A DNA stretch of 64,000 nt from Palauibacter sp965207805 (GTDB lineage: Bacteria > Gemmatimonadota > Gemmatimonadetes > Palauibacterales > Palauibacteraceae): positions 3,410,001 to 3,474,000 of the forward strand of contig OZ242312.1 in the NCBI GenBank assembly GCA_965207805.1, written 5' to 3'. A program made the translations under genes and the position numbers. The notes under the pieces are model-generated. The model ran no database searches, was not told where the DNA came from, and was given only the letters and a program-made list of their open reading frames with translations. Positions 26,247 through 33,080 of this stretch are shown one piece after another (the first letter of the stretch is position 1; every line of letters begins with the position of its first letter).

Positions 26247-28190
26247 ATGATTGAGAGCACGATCAGGATCGGTCGGCCCGGATTGGTGGTCTGGTGCGTC
26301 CTTGGGCTTCTTCCGGGCGTCGTGAGTGGACAAGAGAGTGAGCGTGCCGGCGAACGCCGACTACGGTTCTCCCCGGAGGCTCCGGTGCCCAACTCCCGCA
26401 TTGAAGTGACCTATACGCCGATCGAGAGGCTGGCAGGTGAGCAGGAACTCGTGCTGCGCGGTCACTTCCGGACGGAACGCGACGGCATGTACAACGGCGG
26501 CTTGCGCAACACCGCCTTCGCCATTCTGAAGCCGGAACCGAATGGCACTTTCGCCGCGAGCTTCACCCTTCCCGACCAAGTCGTGTACGCCGCCTTCGTG
26601 GTCGAGGAAAAGACGGGACAGCGCATCGACGCCAACGGAAGGGATCTGTTCGAGCTGTTGATCCATGCCGAGGATGGCCAACCCCTGTATCACTCGCTGA
26701 TGCAGCGCGCTTACGACTTCGCTGGCCGCAACTGGATCACCGCTTACGAATCCAATCGACTTGCGATGGAACTCTATCCCGACTTCTTGGCTGGGTGGAG
26801 CACGCTGCGGTTCCACGAGGACGTGGCGCTCGGTTCCACCGGGAGCGACAGCTTGCTTGCTTGGCACCAAGAAAACTTCGCGGGCATCCATGAGGAGTAC
26901 GCCCGTCGGACGCCGCTTCCCCCGGCCACCGTCGTCGCGATCCAAGGCTACGCGGATGATGTGGAGGATTCCGTCGCGGTGGCGTTCTGGACAGAGCGTG
27001 CTCGGAATGAGGGCAGGGGCACGCGCCCGTGGGCTCAGATCGTTGGCATCGAAACCGTGCAGAAGTTTTTCGAGGACCGTGACGCCGACGCCGCGCTAGC
27101 GGCGTTTGAAGAATACTGGCCGGACGCGGAAGGCACCGGATCGCAGATGCTGAGTTGGGCGCTGAATGTCGCGACTGAGTGGAACCGAGCGCCCGACCTG
27201 CCAGCCGCCGACCGCTGGATCGAGAGAATGCTCGCGGATGGGGGAAGCAAGTTCTCTGCCGCGCGAAGGCTCGCCAGCTTCCCTGAGCGTCGAGAGCGGG
27301 CCTTGGAACTCGCGCGCCAAGGACTGGAACGCGAGGCGCGAGCCGGGACGGAACACGCAGATCTGGTGGCTCATCCCGGCAGACCACTTGGCCGGACGGT
27401 GAGCGAGTACGCCCGCACCCGAGCCCGACAGTGGGCGGATCGGCTCGTCACCTACAGCGAGCTTCTCTCCGCTGCGGGAGAGGAGGACGAAGCGTTGGAG
27501 GCTCTTGAGGAGGCGGCAGCCACGGCGGTGGACCCGGAGGTGTTCCAACGCCTCGCTGACGTGAAGTTGTCCCGGGGAGACACCGCCGGTGCTGCGCGCG
27601 ACTATGCCGTCGTTGCGGCCGATCCTCTTACGCATGCAGACCAAGCTGATTCACTGGCAGCGCTGGTCGGACAGAATACCGAGAGTCCGGAATGGCACAC
27701 TCTTCTTGAGTCAGCCGAAGCCCGGATGCTGCCGCGCATCGTCGCGGACACTGTCCGATGGGCACCCAGGTCCAGTAGCCTCGCCGACAAGAACGGAAAC
27801 CGTGTACTCCTTTCGGACCTCATCGAGGGCAGGAACACGGTGCTCGTCTTCTGGGCACGGTCTTGCGGCTATTCTGTCGCCGAGATTCCACAGGTCGTTC
27901 GGCTTCGCGAACTCCTTGAGTCCACCGGCGTCCAGATCCTCTCCATCACGACGGACGACCAACCCGGTCCCGACATGGAAGAGTTCATCGCGGCCCGAGG
28001 CGTAACCTATCCCGTGTACTACGACTTGGCCGCAGAGGCCAAGAACGCTTTCGGCGTCAGCGGGATCCCGTCGTATTTCATACTGGACGCCAGCGGCAGG
28101 GTGCGTTTCGCATTCTCGCAGGTCGCTGATATCGCGAGGCAGGTGGAGGCGCTCGTGCAACTCCGGGGCAACCCGCCGCCGGAACCGTAG
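26247..28190 (+). CDS. secreted TPR-like protein with C-terminal TlpA/thioredoxin domain
   Basis: A 647-residue protein with a signal peptide (LVVWCVLGLLPGVVSGQ). A beta-rich N-terminal domain is followed by a helical TPR-like middle (AAGEEDEALEALEEAAATA, RLADVKLSRGDTAGAARDYA). The last 150 residues are a TlpA-like thioredoxin fold: TVLVFWARSCGYSVAEIP, then ITTDDQPGPDMEEFI and GVSGIPSYFILDASGRV with the cis-Pro. The CxxC motif is CGYS, so the resolving Cys is absent. Classic dithiol chemistry is unlikely. It is the first gene of the island and runs opposite to PadR and the integrase. Confidence 0.8.
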   Translation: MIESTIRIGRPGLVVWCVLGLLPGVVSGQESERAGERRLRFSPEAPVPNSRIEVTYTPIERLAGEQELVLRGHFRTERDGMYNGGLRNTAFAILKPEPNGTFAASFTLPDQVVYAAFVVEEKTGQRIDANGRDLFELLIHAEDGQPLYHSLMQRAYDFAGRNWITAYESNRLAMELYPDFLAGWSTLRFHEDVALGSTGSDSLLAWHQENFAGIHEEYARRTPLPPATVVAIQGYADDVEDSVAVAFWTERARNEGRGTRPWAQIVGIETVQKFFEDRDADAALAAFEEYWPDAEGTGSQMLSWALNVATEWNRAPDLPAADRWIERMLADGGSKFSAARRLASFPERRERALELARQGLEREARAGTEHADLVAHPGRPLGRTVSEYARTRARQWADRLVTYSELLSAAGEEDEALEALEEAAATAVDPEVFQRLADVKLSRGDTAGAARDYAVVAADPLTHADQADSLAALVGQNTESPEWHTLLESAEARMLPRIVADTVRWAPRSSSLADKNGNRVLLSDLIEGRNTVLVFWARSCGYSVAEIPQVVRLRELLESTGVQILSITTDDQPGPDMEEFIAARGVTYPVYYDLAAEAKNAFGVSGIPSYFILDASGRVRFAFSQVADIARQVEALVQLRGNPPPEP

Positions 28191-28424
28191 CCTATGCGGA
28201 GCGCAGGCTGCGGTTCCTCGTCCGTACTACCCGTCGAGCGACGTGACCACCGGAGTCGAGAACCATCGTATGCCACGCGGCTACTGCACCGTCGCACGCT
28301 GCCGGTGACTGCTATCGGCAGCGACCTACATTGACGTGCGCCCAGCCTCGACGTTCCCTTCCTGAAGGGGTGGGCTGCTTATCCGTCGGGTGTCCCTCGC
28401 CGGGAGCGAAATGCCGACCCACCG

Positions 28425-28442
28425 CAGATCGAATCCGGAGGC
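28425..28442 (+). repeat. 18-bp repeat, leader copy
   Basis: CAGATCGAATCCGGAGGC at 28425-28442 is repeated at 29055-29072, where it encodes QIESGG at the end of the gene. Both copies are followed closely by ACGCATG. The leader copy may be the end of a lost tandem gene copy, and it supplies the GGAGG ribosome site. Confidence 0.6.
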
Positions 28443-28448
28443 TGACGC

Positions 28449-29078
28449 ATGACCGACCCACCGCTGAGGCTCACGACGTCGCAGGTCTCCCTCATTCTTC
28501 AGCGCGCGGCCGAGATCGACGCCCGCGGAGACACGCTCAGCGCCGAGGAACTGGAGCGCATCGCCGCCGAGGCCGGGATTGACGTGCAGGCGACGAGAAC
28601 TGCGCTCGCGGAATTCGTCGCCACGGAGATGTCCGTTACCGACCCGGAATCCGGCGTTCCGGAGGCGACTCGGGTGCCGGCGGTCCCGCGGACCCGCACC
28701 CGCAAGTCGAGTTCGCCTTCGCCCCTGCGCATTCTCTCGGGCGGTGCCGTAGGGGCCGCGTTCGGGTTCATCCAGGCCATCTCCGAGTCCGCCGCGTTCC
28801 TAAGTTTCGGCGGTGCCGTGCTCTACCTCGTGCTGCGGGCAGTGCAGAGCATGAAGCGCGGCGACCAGCTCGATTTCCAGCTCCAGAATTTCGCCCTCTG
28901 GCTCGGCGTTCTGATGAGCACCATCGCCACCGATGTCTCCGTGGCGGAGGAGGCCACCGCGTTCAGCCTCTTCCTCTGGCTAATCGCCTTGTTCCTAGGC
29001 GGACTGCTCGTCCGCTTCGGCCCCCGCGAGAAGGAGCCCGAGGAAGAGGTTCCACAGATCGAATCCGGAGGCCGCTAA
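28449..29078 (+). CDS. membrane protein with N-terminal SHOCT-like helix pair
   Basis: A 209-residue protein. The N-terminal 60 residues (LTTSQVSLILQRAAEIDARG, SAEELERIAAEAGIDVQATR) resemble the N-terminus of the protein encoded at 51.1-51.8 kb. A basic linker and three or four hydrophobic segments follow (LRILSGGAVGAAFGFIQAI, FALWLGVLMSTIATDV, LFLWLIALFLGGLLV), then an acidic tail ending QIESGGR. Function is unknown. Its leader repeats the same DNA as its own 3' end. Confidence 0.65.
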   Translation: MTDPPLRLTTSQVSLILQRAAEIDARGDTLSAEELERIAAEAGIDVQATRTALAEFVATEMSVTDPESGVPEATRVPAVPRTRTRKSSSPSPLRILSGGAVGAAFGFIQAISESAAFLSFGGAVLYLVLRAVQSMKRGDQLDFQLQNFALWLGVLMSTIATDVSVAEEATAFSLFLWLIALFLGGLLVRFGPREKEPEEEVPQIESGGR

Positions 29079-29102
29079 CGCATGGCCGCTGCCAGCCCTG
29101 AG

Positions 29103-29822
29103 CTAGTCCTGAGTTAGTGCTGAGCCAGCCGACGCCACGTTGAACGTGGCGGACTGGCTAGGGGGGAGCTTCCCCCCCTTGGACCCCCCCATCCAGCTTG
29201 GCCGGGCCGGAGCCTGTCTCAACGTGGTGGACGCCCGTTCGCGGGCGCGCACCCATAGGGCGGACGCGGTGCAAACGAACGAGCCCGCCCAAGCCCAATA
29301 GCCGACCGCCAGATCGCCCGAGGCGATCCAGTAGAGAAGGTTCAGCACCGTCGCGCTCGTCACGCACCAAGTCAGCCACCCGAGCTTCGAGCGCCGGACA
29401 CGCCCGGTCATGTACATCGCGAGGGGCACCAGAATGCTGCTGAGCGCGCTCAGCGCTTCCACGGGACTTCCCCATTCGAGAGCGAGGAAAAACGCCTCCC
29501 AGCCCCAAAGGTGCCCAGCCGCGTCTCCGACGGCGGGCAGGAACCAGGACGCCGCGAACAGCGCCCCGCCAGCCCGAAGCAGGTGCCGCCACCTCGGCTT
29601 GCCCGCCTTGGCGAACTCGCTTGAAAGCGTCTTCGGCTCGCCGATGGCGTATCGAGCCAACGCAAACGCGCGAGCGGGAGTCAGCGCTTTGTCCAACTCC
29701 AACTCCAGATCGACGTGCTCCCGCAAGTGGTCCTCCAGTTCGTCCACCTCGCGCGGCGACAGGCCAGTCCCGTGCTCCATGCTCGCGCGCCAGTCCCGAA
29801 ACGCCGCCTCCAGATCAAACAT
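29103..29822 (-). CDS. HAAS-type membrane protein partner of PadR
   Basis: A 239-residue protein. The first 70 residues form the HAAS/permease-prefix helix bundle (GLSPREVDELEDHLREHVDL, FALARYAIGEPKTLSSEFAK). Four hydrophobic segments follow (ALFAASWFLPAVGDAAG, ALSSILVPLAMYM, LTWCVTSATVLNLLYWIA, AVGYWAWAGSFVCTA). Its ATG lies inside the end of the PadR gene (8-base overlap), so they are co-translated. Such proteins commonly pair with PadR regulators of membrane-stress or transporter genes; the exact role is unknown. Confidence 0.7.
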   Translation of the reverse strand: MFDLEAAFRDWRASMEHGTGLSPREVDELEDHLREHVDLELELDKALTPARAFALARYAIGEPKTLSSEFAKAGKPRWRHLLRAGGALFAASWFLPAVGDAAGHLWGWEAFFLALEWGSPVEALSALSSILVPLAMYMTGRVRRSKLGWLTWCVTSATVLNLLYWIASGDLAVGYWAWAGSFVCTASALWVRARERASTTLRQAPARPSWMGGSKGGKLPPSQSATFNVASAGSALTQD

Positions 29823-30156
29823 GCGCTCCTCCCCAAGCCGCTTCGAGTGCCGTGGTCAGCGTCCGCCAACTCGCCCGGTCGCGCGACAGCTGGCGTTTTC
29901 CCCGTTCGGTCAGCCGATAGTACTTCCGCCGCCGTCCCGCATCGGTCAACTGCCAGCGGCCCGCGATGAGACCGTCCCGTTCCAAGCGGTGCAGGACCGG
30001 ATAGAGCATCCCGTCGGACCAGTCCACGCTTCCACCCGATAGGAGCTTCACCTGTTTGAGCATCTGGTAGCCGTAGCTCTCCCCGCCTGCGAGGATGGAG
30101 AGCACCATCGGGCGCGACGAGGCGGCGATCAGTTCCCTATAGACCGGTGCGGTCAT
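29815..30156 (-). CDS. PadR-family transcriptional regulator
   Basis: A 113-residue winged-helix repressor: helices in LIAASSRPMVLSILAGGESY, then GYQMLKQVKLLSGG, the recognition region GMLYPVLHRLERDGLIAGRW and the wing GRRRKYYRLTERGKRQLSRD. The family binds palindromic operators and often controls its own operon. The ATG at 30156 has a GGGGG run nine bases upstream; an ATG at 30171 is an alternative. It overlaps the HAAS gene downstream. Confidence 0.85.
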   Translation of the reverse strand: MTAPVYRELIAASSRPMVLSILAGGESYGYQMLKQVKLLSGGSVDWSDGMLYPVLHRLERDGLIAGRWQLTDAGRRRKYYRLTERGKRQLSRDRASWRTLTTALEAAWGGAHV

Positions 30157-30737
30157 GTCGTTATCCCCCATACATTGATTAGCCAGATACATGGCGCAAC
30201 AAGGTATGCAATCGGATCGACCGGTGCAACCTCGGGAGACTCGGAGTCGGGGCTGCTCCCAGACCTCGACCCGTCGGCAGTCGCCTGCCGCAAAACCGGC
30301 GACCGGGGCTCTCGCCCGCGATCTTCGCGCATCAGCGCGGGCTTCTCGGGGTCGAAGGGGCGGAGCCCCTCGCCAGCCGCAGTGTTCAACACTGCGTGTG
30401 CTGGCTGAGCCACCTAACAGTGGCTTAGCCAGCCCGGCGCCGCCGCCGAAATGCCCCTCCGGGCGCCGCCCGGAACAACGCCCATCGAGCAGTCGCGGAC
30501 AAGCTCCCCGGCCTCGTCGTCGCCATCCTCAAGGACGGCGAGGGCGACCGGCCCGACTCATCACTCCTCGGGCTGCGCCACGCTCTGTCGACCGCCCGGT
30601 TTCCGGCCTGCCCGTACCCCTCGGAGACCTGAGATCGTCGCTCCTGGGCCATCCTGTGGCCCGTAGGTTCCCCGAAAACCCCCCGCTACGGCCGAAAACG
30701 GGCCTGAACCCGCGTTCCTGGACCGCGGCACGTCCAA
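30157..30737. other. intergenic stretch with hairpins
   Basis: No gene is supported between PadR and the integrase 3' end. AGTGTTCAACACT at 30381-30393 and a long stem at 30401-30432 are visible. The PadR promoter and operator are expected near the left end. Confidence 0.5.
30401..30432. terminator. stem-loop, possible terminator
   Basis: CTGGCTGAGCCAC pairs with GTGGCTTAGCCAG across a six-base loop, with one G-T pair. There is no T-run, so it may be a bidirectional barrier or a protein site and not a classical terminator. Confidence 0.4.
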
Positions 30738-31964
30738 TCAGACTCCGGAGCCCGCTCTCCGGCGCGAGACATGCTCTGCCCACTCATCCATGAGCCGACG
30801 GCGACGCTCGAACAGGTCGGATCGCATGTAGGCCGCTTCCACCTTGTTCTTGACGATGTGCGCGAGCGCCGCCTCGACCACCTCCCGGGGATGGTCGGTC
30901 TCCTCGGCGGCCCAGTCCCGAAACGAGGACCGGAAGCCGTGCGGCACCGCCGCGATTCCCAGCCTTTCGAGCATCTGGCGAACCTGCTTCTCGGCAAGCT
31001 CCCGTCCGCGCCCTCTCGCGAAGACGATGGAACCCTCTCCGTCCAGCCTCCGCGCCTCGTCGAGGATCTCCAACGCCCGCCCGCACAGCGGAACCCGGTG
31101 CTCGCGTCCGGCCTTCATGCGCTTCGCCGGGATCGTCCACACGCCCTCCCCGTGGTCCATCTCCGGCCACACGGCCCACCGCACCTCGCCCCACCGAGCC
31201 GCCGTCAGGACCAGAAACTCGAAGGCCAGCTTGACGGCGGGCAGCGAGTCGGACGCCCGGACCGCCTCAAGGGCCGTCGCGACCTCGCGGTGCGGTAGCG
31301 CCTTCATGTGCTTCACCACGTCGTTCTGAGGACCGAGCACCCGCCCGATGCGGTCGCAGGGGTTGTCGGGCCGCAGTTCCATCGCCACGGCCCATTCCAG
31401 GACGGCGCGCATGCGGCGGCGCAACGTCCGGGCCGTGGGTGGCTTGACGTGCCAGATCGGGGCGAGGACCTCGTAGATGTCCGCCCCCGTGACCTCGGCG
31501 ACCGGCATCTTGCCGATTCGTCCGAACGCGAAGCGATCCAGACTGCTCAGCCAAGCCCTCGGGTACTTCGGATTGCGCCAACCGGCCTTCTGCTGCTCGA
31601 CGACCTTCACGGCGGCTTCGGCAAAGCTCGGGACGCCCCGCGCCCGCCGCTTCTCCGCGAGCGGGTCCCCGCCTTCTCGGGCGAGCTTCCGGTTCGACCG
31701 CGCCTTTTCGCGCGCCTCGGCCAGCGAGACAAGGGCGACGCTGCCGAGCCCGAGCTCCCGCCGCCGTCCACGGATCACGAGCCGTTGGATCCAGCTGCGG
31801 GCTCCGCTGGGCTGGACGTACAGGTACAGCCCGTTGCCGTCGGCGTGTCTGCCGGGCGGAGCGGAGCGGATGAAGGCGGCTGACAAGGCCTTGTGGGGAT
31901 GACGGCCCTTGGGCTTGGTCTTCCGCCGTTTCCGGGTGGTGTTCGTTCCAGTACTCATCCCCAC
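30738..31964 (-). CDS. tyrosine recombinase / P4-type integrase
   Basis: A 408-residue integrase. The N-terminal DUF4102-like arm-binding domain (GNGLYLYVQPSGARSWIQRL, ELGLGSVALVSLAEAREKAR) is followed by a core-binding domain and the catalytic domain. Catalytic residues are visible: Arg in TAARWGEVRW, H-x-x-R in PHGFRSSFRDWAA, His in ALAHIVKNK and Tyr in VEAAYMRSDLF. The first residues after the GTG are basic; an ATG two codons later is an alternative start. It should catalyse integration and excision of the island at the CGTCACC repeats. Confidence 0.92.
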   Translation of the reverse strand: MGMSTGTNTTRKRRKTKPKGRHPHKALSAAFIRSAPPGRHADGNGLYLYVQPSGARSWIQRLVIRGRRRELGLGSVALVSLAEAREKARSNRKLAREGGDPLAEKRRARGVPSFAEAAVKVVEQQKAGWRNPKYPRAWLSSLDRFAFGRIGKMPVAEVTGADIYEVLAPIWHVKPPTARTLRRRMRAVLEWAVAMELRPDNPCDRIGRVLGPQNDVVKHMKALPHREVATALEAVRASDSLPAVKLAFEFLVLTAARWGEVRWAVWPEMDHGEGVWTIPAKRMKAGREHRVPLCGRALEILDEARRLDGEGSIVFARGRGRELAEKQVRQMLERLGIAAVPHGFRSSFRDWAAEETDHPREVVEAALAHIVKNKVEAAYMRSDLFERRRRLMDEWAEHVSRRRAGSGV

Positions 31965-32094
31965 ATAATATGAGGGATGGAGCCGGATCGCAAGGGACGG
32001 CGTTGGCTGACGGTATCGGTGGTGGAGCCCCGTAACACGTTGTTATTACTGGACTATATGAACCTTCACGAACATCTTGGGACGTTGTTGGATC

Positions 32095-32760
32095 TCAAAT
32101 GGCGGTAAACGTCACCGTGACGGTCGCTGTCCCGTCGGCCACGCCCGCCATCGTCAGGGCGCTCCCGGACAGCGACACCGAGACCACCGCCGGGGCCGAC
32201 GACGCGGCCGTGTACGTCAGCGCGTCACCGTCCGGATCCTGGAAGTAGGAGGACACGTCCACGGTCGCCGTCCGTCCCGGCTCGAGGCTCCGGCCCGGAA
32301 TCGTCCCCACCGCTTCCGGCGCGCGGTTCGGCGTCTCGACCGTCACCTGGAAGCCCTGGGCGGCGGTCAAGCCGTCCGGATCCCGCGCGGTCACGGTGAC
32401 GGTCGCCGTCCCGTCCGCCACGCCCGTCAGCGTCAGCGCACTGCCGGACATCGACACCGAGACCACCGCGGGGGCGGAGGATTCGGCGGTGTACGTCAGC
32501 GCGCCGCCATCGGGATCGCGAAAGAACGAGGACACGTCCAGCGTCGCCGTTTGCCCGGTCGCCACGGTCTGATTCGGAATGGTTCCTACCTGCACGGGGG
32601 CCACCGGCGGCGGAGGCGGGGGCGGAGGCGGAGGTGCCGGTGTCGGCGGCGTCGGAGTCGGCGGGGTCGGCCCGGCGTCGCCACCGCAGGCCGCCACGCC
32701 GGCAAGGATGACGACCACGGGGAGAGCGTTGGTGAGCCTTCCGGCTCTCTTCATGATCAT
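32095..32760 (-). CDS. cadherin-like lipoprotein, 5' part of an island-split gene
   Basis: 221 residues. The lipoprotein signal (ALPVVVILAGVAACGGDAG) and a Pro-rich linker precede two cadherin-like Ig domains (TLDVSSFFRDPDGGALTYTA, TVDVSSYFQDPDGDALTYTA). It ends GTATVTVTFTAI, where FTAI and the stop come from the island. Read across CGTCACC it continues in frame into TATDPDNVSAIQ at 25859. The ATG at 32760 has GAGAGG close by; the ATG at 32754 is an alternative. A conserved promoter-like element lies about 200 bases upstream. Confidence 0.8.
   Translation of the reverse strand: MIMKRAGRLTNALPVVVILAGVAACGGDAGPTPPTPTPPTPAPPPPPPPPPPVAPVQVGTIPNQTVATGQTATLDVSSFFRDPDGGALTYTAESSAPAVVSVSMSGSALTLTGVADGTATVTVTARDPDGLTAAQGFQVTVETPNRAPEAVGTIPGRSLEPGRTATVDVSSYFQDPDGDALTYTAASSAPAVVSVSLSGSALTMAGVADGTATVTVTFTAI
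32110..32116. repeat. attR-like core CGTCACC
   Basis: Right copy of the island-boundary direct repeat, inside the 5' half of the split lipoprotein gene and 146 bases from the integrase start. Confidence 0.65.
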
Positions 32761-32963
32761 ACGCCTCTCTGCGAAGACACGTACCGGCACCCGCTGCAAC
32801 CACCTGTGGGAGGGGGAAAGGACGGCGCTATGCCAAGTCGAGGAGGACCTGTCGCGAGCCTTGCGGTCACGCGAACACCGCCCAATCCCCTCAGGATATG
32901 CCTCACGACGCCAGAAGGTCTCCTTGCCATGCTCGACGCTGGCTCGGAACCCACCGGACATTT

Positions 32964-32996
32964 ATCATAGCCGATCGTGTGCGATCCTTGGGCGAC
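32964..32996 (-). promoter_or_regulatory. shared promoter-like element, copy 2
   Basis: Minus-strand GTCGCCCAAGGATCGCAC, nine bases, then TATGAT. The conserved block is identical to that at 22324. It faces the split lipoprotein gene, about 200 bases upstream, in the divergent region shared with the histidine kinase. Confidence 0.65.
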
Positions 32997-33080
32997 CGGG
33001 GGCTGTATCCTGACGATATTCCGGCGACATTCGAGCGTTGTCCGTTCAACCGGCCAGCCGTTGCCGCAAGGACGCGGCCG

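Larger units (their letters stand above)
25854..32116. mobile_element. integrase-bearing genomic island splitting a lipoprotein gene
   Basis: Bounded by CGTCACC at 25854-25860 and 32110-32116, 6256 bases apart. Removing one repeat and the interior restores a continuous frame (GTATVTV joined to TATDPDN). The integrase has its 5' end 146 bases from the right repeat, as in many integrative elements. Cargo is a TlpA-like protein, a small membrane protein, a HAAS-type membrane protein and PadR. Both ends have AT-rich patches. Confidence 0.8.
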
